DNA of 64,000 nucleotides from Butyrivibrio proteoclasticus P6B7 (GCF_000622085.1 NZ_JHWL01000010.1:86786-150785); one strand, 5' to 3'. Shown: positions 25,702 through 34,451, numbered from the stretch's first letter. Notes: a model not told the origin generated them from the sequence alone. Program-made: numbers and translations.

Positions 25702-26400
25702 TTAAATCTCTTCTATATAGTTTACAAATTCCAGCCCACTCAAAAACTCCAGCACTTCCTGGTGTGGTCTCTTTTTCTCAAGGGTCAGGTCGATGATCAG
25801 AGCTGCGTCTGTGGCCTGAAGGGTCTTCTCCTTGCTCTTGGTCATGCTGGTGATGACAAAGCCTGCCTCTGATAGCTTCTTGGTAAGCTTAGGGACGCCG
25901 TGGCTCTTCTCAACTTCGATGTAGATACTCATGTATCTGCTGTGGTTCTCAACCACGTTACTGATGTGCATCAGGATCATGTTGGCCAACATTACAAGAA
26001 GGAAACAAACAATTCCCACGATCAGGTATCCGCCGCCGATGGCCATACCCATGCAGGATGCAACCCAGAGAGAAGCTGCTGTTGTAAGTCCTTTGATCTG
26101 CTTACGTCCGGTAACAAGGATAGTTCCAGCGCCAAGGAAACCGATGCCACTTACTACGCCCGCTGGAATACGGCTTGTATCCGCGGAAAGTCCCGGTATC
26201 ATAGCCAAGTACAGGTTCAGGGATGTGGCAACTGCAGAGCCCAGGCTCACCAGCGCAAATGTCTTGATTCCTGCGCTATGTCTTTTTACAATTCGCTCCC
26301 ATCCTATAAGGCTTCCAAACAATGTGGCGATTACAAGTCTGATGGATACTGCGATATCGCTGGTTCCTTCTAAGAATTCCAGTATTGATGATAATGTCAT
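25702..26400 (-). CDS. MgtC/SapB family membrane protein
   Basis: A 232-residue protein with four or five N-terminal membrane segments carrying the MgtC signature: IRLVIATLFGSLIGWERIVKRHSAGIKTFALVSLGSAVAT, then RIPAGVVSGIGFLGAGTILV and GLTTAASLWVASCMGMAIGGG. The C-terminal 85 residues form a soluble ACT-like domain (MSIYIEVEKSHGVPKLTKKLSEAG). Relatives affect Mg2+ homeostasis or the F-type ATPase; direct Mg2+ transport is doubtful for the family. GGAG precedes the ATG. A hairpin about 73 bp upstream may be a leader. Confidence 0.9.
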   Translation of the reverse strand: MTLSSILEFLEGTSDIAVSIRLVIATLFGSLIGWERIVKRHSAGIKTFALVSLGSAVATSLNLYLAMIPGLSADTSRIPAGVVSGIGFLGAGTILVTGRKQIKGLTTAASLWVASCMGMAIGGGYLIVGIVCFLLVMLANMILMHISNVVENHSRYMSIYIEVEKSHGVPKLTKKLSEAGFVITSMTKSKEKTLQATDAALIIDLTLEKKRPHQEVLEFLSGLEFVNYIEEI

Positions 26401-26472
26401 AATATCTCCTGTAAATACATTTGTTTATTTAGTATTACTACTTAAGATAGCTATTATTAATAACAAATAAAT

Positions 26473-26502
26473 CTCCTGTTTCTCTAATTATTAGATCAGG
26501 AG
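26473..26502 (-). promoter_or_regulatory. Hairpin upstream of the MgtC-like gene
   Basis: CTCCTG (26473-26478) pairs with CAGGAG (26497-26502) around an A/T palindrome. On the minus strand a T-rich stretch follows before the mgtC SD, so it could be an attenuator. The remaining DNA between here and 26653 is A/T-rich without a gene. Confidence 0.4.
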
Positions 26503-26653
26503 TTATCTACTACTAACATTATATTATATTAAATGCACATTTTCATCGCATATATCACCCCATACCAGGATTTTTATTGTAGTATTTGCCTATATTTATC
26601 CACGTGCCATCTTTAATCCGCGCCACATATCCACAGCTTCCCCTCCCCATGTA

Positions 26654-26696
26654 AAAAGAGCTCCCCACACCCCTATAGATTATGAAGAGCTCCTTT
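26654..26696 (-). terminator. Second hairpin terminator after the flotillin gene
   Basis: AAAAGAGCTC (26654-26663) pairs with GAGCTCCTTT (26687-26696); read on the minus strand the stem runs into a T-tract. Confidence 0.65.
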
Positions 26697-26721
26697 GTTC
26701 TTTGCGTTTTATGAAATTGGC

Positions 26722-26745
26722 GGGGCTAGCTCTTTTGCCAGCCCC
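26722..26745 (-). terminator. First hairpin after the flotillin gene
   Basis: GGGGCTAGC (26722-26730) and GCCAGCCCC (26737-26745) pair with one wobble; the loop TCTTTT completes a copy of the iterated 9-mer. It lies about 50 bp past the flotillin stop and has little T-tract. Confidence 0.6.
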
Positions 26746-26793
26746 TATAGATTATTGATTATTGATAAAAATGTTTGCCGAGTATGTTTTCGA

Positions 26794-28458
26794 TTACTTC
26801 TTGTCAGATGCAAGCTCTTTTACCTGACCAGCGTCAGCTGCGCTTGTATCCTTAGTTCCAGCAACTGTAACCTCTGGAACACCGCTGAAATTAACGTTCT
26901 TATTAACCTTAGCATCATAGGTGTTAGCCTTCATGATCTCAGCGAAATCAACGCCTGTAGCCTCTGACATTGTGTCAAATACCTGCTTCATAACGATAGG
27001 CATGTTTCCTGAAATTCTTGAAGCACCGCTCTCGCCAGCTTCGCCAGTCTCGTAAATGTTGATCTTGTCGATGGAAGAAAGAGGTTTTGCGATCTCTGCA
27101 GCCAGCTGAGGCATTACCTTGATCATCATCTCAGCCATTGCAGCGCCGTTGTACTTCTTATAAGCTTCTGCCTTCTTCTCCATTGCCTGAGCCTCTGCAA
27201 GACCTTTAGCTTCAAGGGCCTGCGCTTCAGCAATACCTCTAGCCTTGATTGCTTCAGCTTCTGCTTTACCTTTTGCAGCAATACCAGCGGCTTCTGCGTC
27301 GTACTTAGCTTTAATACCAGCTGCCATCTGCTCTGCAGCGTACTTCTCAGCTTCTGCCTTTGCTTTCTGAGCATCTGCTTCTCTTTCCTTCTCGTACTGA
27401 TCAGCTTCAGCTCTTGCTTTTCTAGCATCAGCCTCACGCTCCTGCTCGTACTTAGCAGCTTCAGCTTTCTTCTGTCTCTGAAGAAGCTCTGCCTCAGCCT
27501 TTTTCTCAGCCTGATACTTTTCAGCATCAGCTTTTTTCTCAATCTCAGCAGCAAGTTCCTGCTGTTTTACGATAACTTCTTTCTGCTTAAGTTCTGCTTC
27601 GCGCTCTGCTCTAGCAATCTGAGCGTTTACAGTAGCTGTCTGGATTGATTTCTGCTGTTCCTGTGTCTGAATCTCGTAAGCAGCGTCAGCAACAGCGCTT
27701 GCTGTGTCGGCTTCTCTCTTAAGTTCTGCCTGCTTGATAGCAAGAGCGTTGTTTTTCTCAGCAATCTCTGTCTGTGCAATAACTCTAGCGTCGTTGGCAG
27801 CCTTGTCAGCCTCAGCCTTTGCAATAGCTACGTCTCTGTCGGCCTGTGCCTTTGCAATAGCAGCGTCCTTCTTGATCTTAGCGGTGTTGTCCATACCAAG
27901 GTCACTAATAAGGCCGTTCTCATCAGTAACGTTCTGGATGTTGCAAGAAAGGATCTCGATACCAAGCTTGTTCATGTCCTTTGAAGCCTTCTCCATAACC
28001 TGATCTGAGAAGCTGTCACGGTCTGTGTTAATGGTCTTAAGAGCAAGTGTACCAATGATCTCACGCATGTTACCCTGTAAAGAATCCTGAAGGTCCATTG
28101 TGATCTCTTCAGGTCTCTTGTTAAGGAAGTTCTTGGAAGCCAGCTGAATAGCTTCAGGAGTCTGACCAATACGAACCTTAGCAACAGCGTCAACATTAAC
28201 GTTGATGAAATCGTTTGTAGGAACTGACTGCTCTGTCTTAATGTCAACAGTCATCTGTCCAAGATAAAGTTTATCGACTCTTTCAAAGAAAGGAATCTTA
28301 ACACCAGCACGACCGATGAGGATACGTGGTTTCTTGCGAAGACCTGAAATAATGAAGGCTCTGTCTGGAGGAGCCTTTACATAACCGGCCACGATGACCA
28401 TGATGATCACAAGGATCAGTGCGAAAATAGGTAAATAAGTTACAAAATCAAATAGCAT
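26794..28458 (-). CDS. Flotillin/YqiK-family SPFH protein
   Basis: A 554-residue membrane scaffold protein. Residues 7-27 are one hydrophobic segment (TYLPIFALILVIIMVIVAGYV). The SPFH domain follows (about 28-200: PPDRAFIISGLRKKPRILIGRAGVKIPFFERVDKLYLGQM). Residues about 205-440 are Ala/Glu/Lys heptads with many EA/AEA repeats, typical of flotillin coiled coils. Flotillins organise membrane microdomains. GAGG precedes the ATG. The 5' leader carries a yybP-ykoY-like Mn2+ riboswitch with a terminator, an unusual partner for a flotillin. Confidence 0.9.
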   Translation of the reverse strand: MLFDFVTYLPIFALILVIIMVIVAGYVKAPPDRAFIISGLRKKPRILIGRAGVKIPFFERVDKLYLGQMTVDIKTEQSVPTNDFINVNVDAVAKVRIGQTPEAIQLASKNFLNKRPEEITMDLQDSLQGNMREIIGTLALKTINTDRDSFSDQVMEKASKDMNKLGIEILSCNIQNVTDENGLISDLGMDNTAKIKKDAAIAKAQADRDVAIAKAEADKAANDARVIAQTEIAEKNNALAIKQAELKREADTASAVADAAYEIQTQEQQKSIQTATVNAQIARAEREAELKQKEVIVKQQELAAEIEKKADAEKYQAEKKAEAELLQRQKKAEAAKYEQEREADARKARAEADQYEKEREADAQKAKAEAEKYAAEQMAAGIKAKYDAEAAGIAAKGKAEAEAIKARGIAEAQALEAKGLAEAQAMEKKAEAYKKYNGAAMAEMMIKVMPQLAAEIAKPLSSIDKINIYETGEAGESGASRISGNMPIVMKQVFDTMSEATGVDFAEIMKANTYDAKVNKNVNFSGVPEVTVAGTKDTSAADAGQVKELASDKK

Positions 28459-28556
28459 AACGATGCCTCGCTTTCTCGGGGGTTACCCGTAGGGCGTTTG
28501 CGATAAGTAACTTTCCATTTTCTTGGTTGTGAAGGGGTTTGTTTTTTGAGAAAAAG

Positions 28557-28690
28557 AAAAGACCCTTATCGCAAACATTTAATTGTTGCGATAAAAGTCT
28601 TGCAGTCTCACTTGATACGGAAGATTAAAAATCTTCGGTTGACGGTTTCAAGACCACCATTTAAGGTGTTCCGCTACTCCCTTTTATCTT
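28557..28690 (-). ncRNA. yybP-ykoY (Mn2+) riboswitch with terminator
   Basis: Read on the minus strand, P1 5' GATAAAAG (28688-28681) leads into GGGAGTAGCGG, a CACC/GGTG hairpin, a CTTGA/TCAAG helix holding ACCGTCAACC and an AAGATT/AATCTT hairpin, then GTGAGACTGCAAGAC and P1 3' CTTTTATC (28597-28590). The GGGAGTAGC and GTGAGAC boxes are the conserved loops of this class. The P1 3' strand also belongs to a terminator, AAGACTTTTATCGCAA with TTGCGATAAGGGTCTT then TTTTCTTTTT (28601-28557). The two folds exclude each other, so metal binding should switch transcription of the flotillin gene on. Confidence 0.8.
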
Positions 28691-28798
28691 GTAAATGATA
28701 TTACCACTTTGTATGTGGGGTGTCAATATATTCCTGAAATATTTTTTCAACCACAAGATGTTGTGGCTTGTTAAAAGAGCTTGTTATTGTCCTAGTGG

Positions 28799-29092
28799 TT
28801 ATGATGGATTCTTAGCGTCTGATTCTCGAAGTTTCTTAATGCCTTCCAAAGCAGTTTTGTAGATGAGCGCCATGTGTCTGGAAGCAGGATCGTTCATGTC
28901 GCACTTGCTCTGCATGAGTTTGAAGTGCTGAACTGCCTCATCAATTACGGATTTAGAAATTACGTAGCCATCACAGTACAGAGTTCCAGTCTCTGCATCA
29001 TAGCGTGATTCCTCGAACCTGGTCTTGGCATAATCGCCTGCGCCCATGCTTGCTGCCAACTGATTGATCAAATCACTTCTTGAATCTGCCAT
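28799..29092 (-). CDS. Small hypothetical protein
   Basis: A 97-residue soluble protein, mainly helical with a short beta hairpin (YDAETGTLYCDGYVISKSV) and a charged C-terminus. No signal peptide, membrane segment or known motif. GGAG lies seven bases before the ATG and codon use matches the neighbours, so it is a real gene; I do not recognise the family. It lies upstream of the riboswitch on the same strand, about 110 bp away, so the two are probably separate units. Confidence 0.7.
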   Translation of the reverse strand: MADSRSDLINQLAASMGAGDYAKTRFEESRYDAETGTLYCDGYVISKSVIDEAVQHFKLMQSKCDMNDPASRHMALIYKTALEGIKKLRESDAKNPS

Positions 29093-29280
29093 AGGTAATC
29101 TCCTTCCTTAATGTTGACGTGAATACACTTGTATAAGAATATTCTACTACTTCTGGACGGTTTATTGTTAGTGTTTATGCTAATTTAACAAAGATATTCT
29201 ATGACTGTGATAGCGCAAAACACTTGGTAGATTCAAATTTTTATGACTTTATTGGAGGAAATTGGCCGATTTGGAGCATG

Positions 29281-29607
29281 TGCGGATAAGAATAATGATT
29301 CAGTACATTTTATCCGCAAGTTTTGGGCTTTAAAAATCAGGTTTTCGATGATGTTACGGATAAGATGTAATGAATCAAAAGGCCTTATCCGCAAATCTAA
29401 TCTCAGACTATTTGTGCATATGATAAATTTGCGGATAAAAAATGATGAATCAATCTTCTTATCCGCAAGACTTTGTGAAAGCCCATTTTTTATTTAAAAA
29501 CTTGCGGATAAAGTTACTGAATCATGATATTTTATCCGCAACCACAATTAGCCCACTATATGTTTGCGGATAAGAGTCAATGATTCATTATGTCTTATCC
29601 GCAAACA
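29281..29607. repeat. Palindrome family, locus B: five-unit array
   Basis: Units at 29281-29318, 29353-29396, 29427-29468, 29501-29541 and 29561-29607. Each has outer arms TTGCGGATAA and TTATCCGCAA (unit 1 has TGTGCGG, unit 2 TTACGG) and a central TGATTCA or TGAATCA. GCGG-to-GCGG spacings are about 74, 75, 73 and 62 bp; the DNA between units is unique. It fills the gap between the 97-residue protein and the zinc-ribbon gene. Confidence 0.9.
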
Positions 29608-29693
29608 TGCGCCAAACTCTTTAATATGCACGATAAATAGTATATAATAGGCATGTTTGAGGGAATTTTATTTCAGTGAAAGAGGACAAAGGT

Positions 29694-31883
29694 ATGAATT
29701 GTGGTAATTGCGGAAAAGAGATTAAACCAGGGCAGAAATTCTGCGAATTCTGCGGGACTCCAGCCCCTGATGAAGATTTTGGAAAACCATACGATCCTAG
29801 AGCTGAGAGGCCAGCACATATGCAGCCTATGAATAACGGCCAGCCAATGCCAACTCAGGGCATGCCAAGTGCTACAGTCCAGAATGGACCAAGCATGCAG
29901 AACGTACCAGTTCAGAATGGACCTGTACAGAATGCACCAAATGGCATGAATCAGGCACAGAATAACAGTCAGACTGCACCAGGCATGAACCAGCCAGTAA
30001 ACAACGGCCAGCCAATGCCTAATCAGCAAGTTAATGGGAATGTTGGCCAGCCTATGAATAACGCGGGTCAGCCAATGAACAACGGCCAGATGCCAAATGG
30101 CCAGCCACAGCGCATGCCAAACAGCCAGCCAACCAATGGCATGAACCAGCCAATGAACAATGGCCAGCCACAGCCAGCTCAAGGTATGCCAAACATACCA
30201 AATCGCCCACCATACATGCCAAACAACATGGCTCAGCAGCCAAAGAAGAAGGACAAGGTATGGCCAACGGTTCTTGCCATTATTATTGTAGCTCTTTTGA
30301 TCGTGGGAATCGGCGTGGGAGCATTCGTAATGCTGGCTAAAAAGGCAACTGACCTGGCAAGCAACGACAATCCACCAATCACTCCAGCAACTCACGTAAC
30401 TACAGAGGCTGAGGAGGAAGATAAGAACAGCGGCAGCGAGGATGAATCCACAGAGGAAGCAACTGCTGAGGACACAAGTTCACAGACTGCGCAGGTTTCC
30501 GAGGGTAAGACTCCTGAAGTCTACACAGGATCCCTTAACTACTTCACTGGTGATTGGATCACAGACTTGGGCGGCGGAATTTTCGTCAACCAGGCTGGAA
30601 ACGTGAACACAGATATTATTGGCCACAGCTACGGTATTACATTTACTGCAGACTGCACTGAGGCCATGATTCTTGATACAACAACGGTTCAGTTCTTTTA
30701 CCTTAATGCGGATCTTGCCATGATCGAGTTCGCGCCTGGAGCTACATGCTGCGATATCGCCCATGACGGCGGACATCTCTTCTATGTAATGCCTACAAAC
30801 GACGATCACACCGAGGGTGACCTTTACCTGTTCGACACAAAGACAGGTGCCAGCGAGCTTGTGGACAAGAAGGTTGTTGCAAACTCACCTTGCATCTCTC
30901 CTGATGGAAAGACAGTTTCTTATGCCAAGAACAACTCAAAGGGTTACGCTGTCTACGTTGCAGGCTACAACCTTAAGACAACCCGCGTAACTGATGAGAT
31001 TGCGGTTCCTTACACTGTTTCAAATGACGCAAAGATCGTTTACTACTGGGATTCCGAGAGTGAAGGTCTTTATAGATACGAAAGAGCTACCAAGACAAAG
31101 ACTCTCATCTGCGAAGGCGAGATCAAGCACCACTACACCAACAAGTACTGCACAGAGATCATCGCAGTTACTGATAATGGCACATATTTCTGCAGCGACA
31201 CCTTCGAAAATCCGCTAACAGTCTTTGAAGGCGAGTTCCACTCTATCTTTACAGATTACATGATCAACGATTATTCACAGTTTGGCGGCCTGCTCCTGGA
31301 TGTTGAGGACATGTCAGATGTTCTGATTGCAAGCACCAACGGTAACGCATACATTCTGAACAAGCTTGGGGACGACTTCATCGACCTTCCAAGATCTCTT
31401 GTTCAGGTGGACACCATCCTTTTATGCGATACAGAGGGCACTTCATTTATCTACGCCGCTGACGGCAAGGTTTTCAGAGCTGATTCTGATGGAGATAGCT
31501 CTTTTACCGAGACTGTACTGGTGGATGACGTGTACGTGCGCGAGGTTCTTGGCAACTACAACGGCGAGGAAATCTGGTACGTGACCACAGACGGCGACCT
31601 GTACTACATGCCAATGGGCGGCACAGGCGAGCTCATCGAGAAGGGCATCGACGAATACAGCAGTGACGATAGCCACAACTTCGCATGGAGCGTGGACACA
31701 GGATATATGTACTACACCAAGGACGGCGTGCTTTTCCAGTGCTACAACAGCAGCGCCACAATCGAGCAGGTTATGACTGACGTCTTCGACCTGACCTATT
31801 CACAGTCCAAGGTTGTGTTCCTTAACCAGGACCTGACTGCCATTTATGTGATTTATTCTGACGGTGTTAAAAAGATCTTTTAA
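29694..31883 (+). CDS. Zinc-ribbon, membrane-anchored protein with propeller-like domain
   Basis: A 729-residue protein. Residues 2-22 are a zinc ribbon (CGNCGKEIKPGQKFCEFCG). Residues about 25-195 are low complexity, rich in Asn, Gln, Pro, Met and Gly (NNGQPMP, NGQPQ). One membrane segment follows (about 196-218: VLAIIIVALLIVGIGVGAFVML), then an acidic Ser/Thr/Glu linker, then about 450 residues of beta-rich repeats such as LYLFDTKTGASELVDKKVVANSPCISPDGKTVSYAKN, like TolB/DPP6 propellers. So a cytosolic zinc ribbon is tied to an external sensor-like domain. Start is ATG 29694 after GAGG. The WYL regulator follows at 14 bp. Function unknown. Confidence 0.75.
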   Translation: MNCGNCGKEIKPGQKFCEFCGTPAPDEDFGKPYDPRAERPAHMQPMNNGQPMPTQGMPSATVQNGPSMQNVPVQNGPVQNAPNGMNQAQNNSQTAPGMNQPVNNGQPMPNQQVNGNVGQPMNNAGQPMNNGQMPNGQPQRMPNSQPTNGMNQPMNNGQPQPAQGMPNIPNRPPYMPNNMAQQPKKKDKVWPTVLAIIIVALLIVGIGVGAFVMLAKKATDLASNDNPPITPATHVTTEAEEEDKNSGSEDESTEEATAEDTSSQTAQVSEGKTPEVYTGSLNYFTGDWITDLGGGIFVNQAGNVNTDIIGHSYGITFTADCTEAMILDTTTVQFFYLNADLAMIEFAPGATCCDIAHDGGHLFYVMPTNDDHTEGDLYLFDTKTGASELVDKKVVANSPCISPDGKTVSYAKNNSKGYAVYVAGYNLKTTRVTDEIAVPYTVSNDAKIVYYWDSESEGLYRYERATKTKTLICEGEIKHHYTNKYCTEIIAVTDNGTYFCSDTFENPLTVFEGEFHSIFTDYMINDYSQFGGLLLDVEDMSDVLIASTNGNAYILNKLGDDFIDLPRSLVQVDTILLCDTEGTSFIYAADGKVFRADSDGDSSFTETVLVDDVYVREVLGNYNGEEIWYVTTDGDLYYMPMGGTGELIEKGIDEYSSDDSHNFAWSVDTGYMYYTKDGVLFQCYNSSATIEQVMTDVFDLTYSQSKVVFLNQDLTAIYVIYSDGVKKIF

Positions 31884-31897
31884 CAAGGGGTAAGCCT

Positions 31898-32893
31898 ATG
31901 CCAAAGGGACAAAATCAGAAGCTAAAGCTGTACTATCTGGCCAAGATCATGGTCCAGAAAACCGACGATTCACACTATCTCACCATGCCACAGATCAGGG
32001 AGCTGCTTGAAGAGCATGGCGTGACTGCAGACAGGAAGAGCCTTTACGATGACATGGAGGCGCTGAGGATCCTGGGAATCGACGTTATCGGTGAGCAGGT
32101 GGGAAAGAACTACTTCTATCACGTGGGCAGCAAGCACTTCGAGATCGCTGAGCTGAAGCTCCTGGTGGATTCTATCCAGGCTTCCAAGTTCATCACCGAG
32201 AAGAAGTCCAATGCTCTGATAAAAAAGCTTACGTCTTTGTCCAGTGAGTACGAGGCCAGCCAGCTGAAGAGGCAGGTGGTGGTTCAGGGCCGCATCAAGA
32301 CCATGAACGAGAGTATTTACTATATCGTGGATGAGATTCATAACGCTATTTCGTCTAACAAGCAGATTGCGTTTGAGTATTTCAAGTGGAATACGGCAAA
32401 AGAGATGGTTCCCAGGAAGGAAGGTCTGTACGTGGCCAGTCCATGGGCGCTGACCTGGGATGATGAGAATTACTATCTGATCGCATATGACGAGGAAGCG
32501 CAGATAATCAAGCATTACCGCGTTGATAAGATGCGTAATATCAAGCTTTTGGAGGATATGCGGCTTGGTAAAGAGGCGTTTGAAGCGCTTGATATGGCGT
32601 CCTACTCCAGCATGAATTTTGGAATGTACGGCGGCGCAACCACGAAGGTTAAGCTTGCTTTTGATGATGAGATCGTGGGCGTTATGATCGACAGGTTCGG
32701 AAAAGATATTACGATTAGAAAGAGTTCTTTGAAAGAAGGATGGTCAGAGACCCACGTGGATGTGGCTTTGTCAGATCAGTTCTTCGGATGGATATTTGCG
32801 CTGGGATCTGGGGTTAAGATACTGGAGCCTTCGGAAGTGGTGGCGCAGTTCCGGAGGGAAATTGAAGCGCTGGGGAAGATGTATAAAAGCTGA
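31898..32893 (+). CDS. WYL-domain transcriptional regulator
   Basis: A 331-residue regulator of the YafY/DeoR-like group. The N-terminal winged helix covers about 1-75 (LTMPQIRELLEEHGVTADRKSLYDDMEALRILGIDV). The WYL domain covers about 140-235, with IAFEYFKWN, EGLYVASPWALTWDDENYYLIAYDEE and KHYRVDKMRNI; the WCX extension is the C-terminus. WYL domains sense ligands, often nucleic acids or nucleotides. AAGGGG precedes the ATG and the gap from the zinc-ribbon gene is 14 bp, so they form an operon in which this protein probably controls the pair or a distant target. Confidence 0.9.
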   Translation: MPKGQNQKLKLYYLAKIMVQKTDDSHYLTMPQIRELLEEHGVTADRKSLYDDMEALRILGIDVIGEQVGKNYFYHVGSKHFEIAELKLLVDSIQASKFITEKKSNALIKKLTSLSSEYEASQLKRQVVVQGRIKTMNESIYYIVDEIHNAISSNKQIAFEYFKWNTAKEMVPRKEGLYVASPWALTWDDENYYLIAYDEEAQIIKHYRVDKMRNIKLLEDMRLGKEAFEALDMASYSSMNFGMYGGATTKVKLAFDDEIVGVMIDRFGKDITIRKSSLKEGWSETHVDVALSDQFFGWIFALGSGVKILEPSEVVAQFRREIEALGKMYKS

Positions 32894-32983
32894 GTTAGTA
32901 ATGTCTCTGTGAGGCGTTGTGTGACGGTCCTTGGTTTGTAAGAAATAGTTTAGGACTAATGGAATATGGGATTATGAGATTAT

Positions 32984-33309
32984 ATTTGCGGATAGGATGT
33001 TGTAAATCAACAGTCTTATCCGCATATTTTTGTTGGTTTTTTTTGCTTGCAGATAAGAGCTCTATGATTCAGTATTTTTATCCGCAAGTTTTCAGTTTTA
33101 GAATTTAGCTTTTTGCTGACCTTGCGGATAAGAAGATTGATTCATTATATTTCTATCCGCAATTTTCATGTGAGCAATTCATTTTATGATTCAATTTGCG
33201 GATAAAATCACTCGCCTCATTACATCTTATCCGTAACATACTGAAAACCTAGTTCTAAACCCAAAAAGCTTGCGGATAAAATGTACTGAATCAACTTGTC
33301 TTATCCGTA
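32984..33309. repeat. Palindrome family, locus C: five-unit array
   Basis: Units at 32984-33026, 33046-33088, 33121-33162, 33193-33235 and 33268-33309 with arms TTGCGGATAA/TTATCCGCAA (unit 2 has GCAG; units 4 and 5 end in TTATCCGTA) and a central TGATTCA or TGAATCA in four of the five. Spacings are about 61, 75, 74 and 74 bp, mirror-wise to locus B, and the two arrays bracket the zinc-ribbon/WYL operon. Confidence 0.9.
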
Positions 33310-33361
33310 CATGCTCCAGAATGGCGTCGGACAAGTCACAATCCCTTGACATCGCGCAAAA

Positions 33362-33392
33362 AGAACCAAAGAGTTTGAATCTCTTTGGTTCT
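33362..33392 (-). terminator. Intrinsic terminator of the U32-like gene
   Basis: AGAACCAAAGAG (33362-33373) pairs perfectly with CTCTTTGGTTCT (33381-33392); on the minus strand TTTTTG follows. Confidence 0.85.
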
Positions 33393-33437
33393 CAAATATC
33401 AAGTATTAGTATCTAATTCTAACTTAATTCCTATGCC

Positions 33438-34394
33438 TTATATTTTAAACTCCATTGGTCTAGGCTTATTTACAACTATGACCTTGGATGCCTCTAGGTT
33501 GCGGAGCACTAAGAGTCTTGCTTCGCCGGCGTACTCAGGCCTTATCATGTAGTGGCAGTAGGTATCAAGCAGTGAGAAGAGGTTGGCTGTGCGGCCTTCG
33601 ATCTTGAAGTTGTTGATGCCCATTGGCACGTACTTCTCCCAGATCATCTCTGGAGAGATGTAGGTTGAGTAATCCTGGATTGTGTGAATGCAGTTCTTGT
33701 CGCCGTACTCACAGTGCCAAGGAATGATCGGAATGCGCTTCTCTGGTGGAAGCTCGCGGTTCTTAAGGATAATGCGCTGGTTCTTTGAAATGTTCTCGTA
33801 GTGACCCTTACGTCTCTCGCAATTAGGCACGCAGAGCGCGTTTACAAGGACCTCAATCTTCTCCTTGTGTCCGATATTCTCAAGAAGATCCCACTTGTTG
33901 TTCAAGTTATAATCAAGCACCACATAGGTGTAGTCCTTCTCAAGCTCGGCGTTGAGGGCATCCACGTCCTTGATCTCCTTGCAGGTTGTGGAATCAATCT
34001 TGTAGGACGGGTAATTCTCCCTGATGTACTGCTCCAGAATTGGCGAGAACACAAGAACCTGGTTCATGCCGTTGTCTCCCACCTTCAGGCAGTAGTTGCA
34101 GAACTTGTCAGTTAAATCTTCCTCTGTTAAAAGAGGATTCGTAAATGTGTAACGAACTGGCACGCCTTGGGCATTTATATTCTTAACGACGTTGCTGACA
34201 AAAGCCGCGTCGCACTGATCGTTGTTGGTAAGACGGCCGCCATTCCAAAGAGATAATGGAAAAGAGCCAAAGAATGAGGCAATCTCCACGCCTTCTCTGA
34301 AGTAGTGGGGGTACTTCTTGAGCATGCTGAGCCAGAACATGTTCAAAGGGTAATTGTACCTAAGCCCCGGTAAGTGAAAATAAACTTTATTCAT
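33438..34394 (-). CDS. U32-peptidase-like (TIM-barrel) protein of unknown function
   Basis: A 318-residue soluble protein. Text such as SFFGSFPLSLWNGGR, VRYTFTNPLLTEEDLTDKFCNYCLK, NALCVPNCERRKGHYENIS, WHCEYGDKNCIHTI and the C-terminal INNFKIEGRTANLFSLLDTY resembles proteins related to peptidase family U32, whose members mostly act on tRNA, rRNA or quinone hydroxylation rather than peptides. Several Cys clusters (CNYC, CVPNC, CEYGDKNC) could hold an iron-sulfur cluster. GGGAGG precedes ATG 34394; the longer frame runs into an inverted repeat. Assignment is from memory and moderate. Confidence 0.6.
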   Translation of the reverse strand: MNKVYFHLPGLRYNYPLNMFWLSMLKKYPHYFREGVEIASFFGSFPLSLWNGGRLTNNDQCDAAFVSNVVKNINAQGVPVRYTFTNPLLTEEDLTDKFCNYCLKVGDNGMNQVLVFSPILEQYIRENYPSYKIDSTTCKEIKDVDALNAELEKDYTYVVLDYNLNNKWDLLENIGHKEKIEVLVNALCVPNCERRKGHYENISKNQRIILKNRELPPEKRIPIIPWHCEYGDKNCIHTIQDYSTYISPEMIWEKYVPMGINNFKIEGRTANLFSLLDTYCHYMIRPEYAGEARLLVLRNLEASKVIVVNKPRPMEFKI

Positions 34395-34451
34395 GTAAAC
34401 CTCCCAAGTACATCGTGTGTTGGCTACGCGGATGGTAGTGAAATTAGGACG

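Noticed and set aside
28557..28601. TTGCGATAA/TTATCGCAA stem as a member of the TTGCGGATAA palindrome family
   Set aside because: It lacks the central TGATTCA and is explained by the riboswitch terminator.
29673..30395. Long open frame of 240 codons antisense to the zinc-ribbon gene
   Set aside because: It is rich in Trp, His and Ala because it mirrors the low-complexity Asn/Gln/Pro/Met region; no SD, and the plus-strand protein is convincing.
29281..33309. Palindrome arrays B and C as CRISPR arrays
   Set aside because: The period is CRISPR-like, but the repeated unit is a whole imperfect palindrome with a variable interior, units differ from one another, and there are no cas genes in the window.
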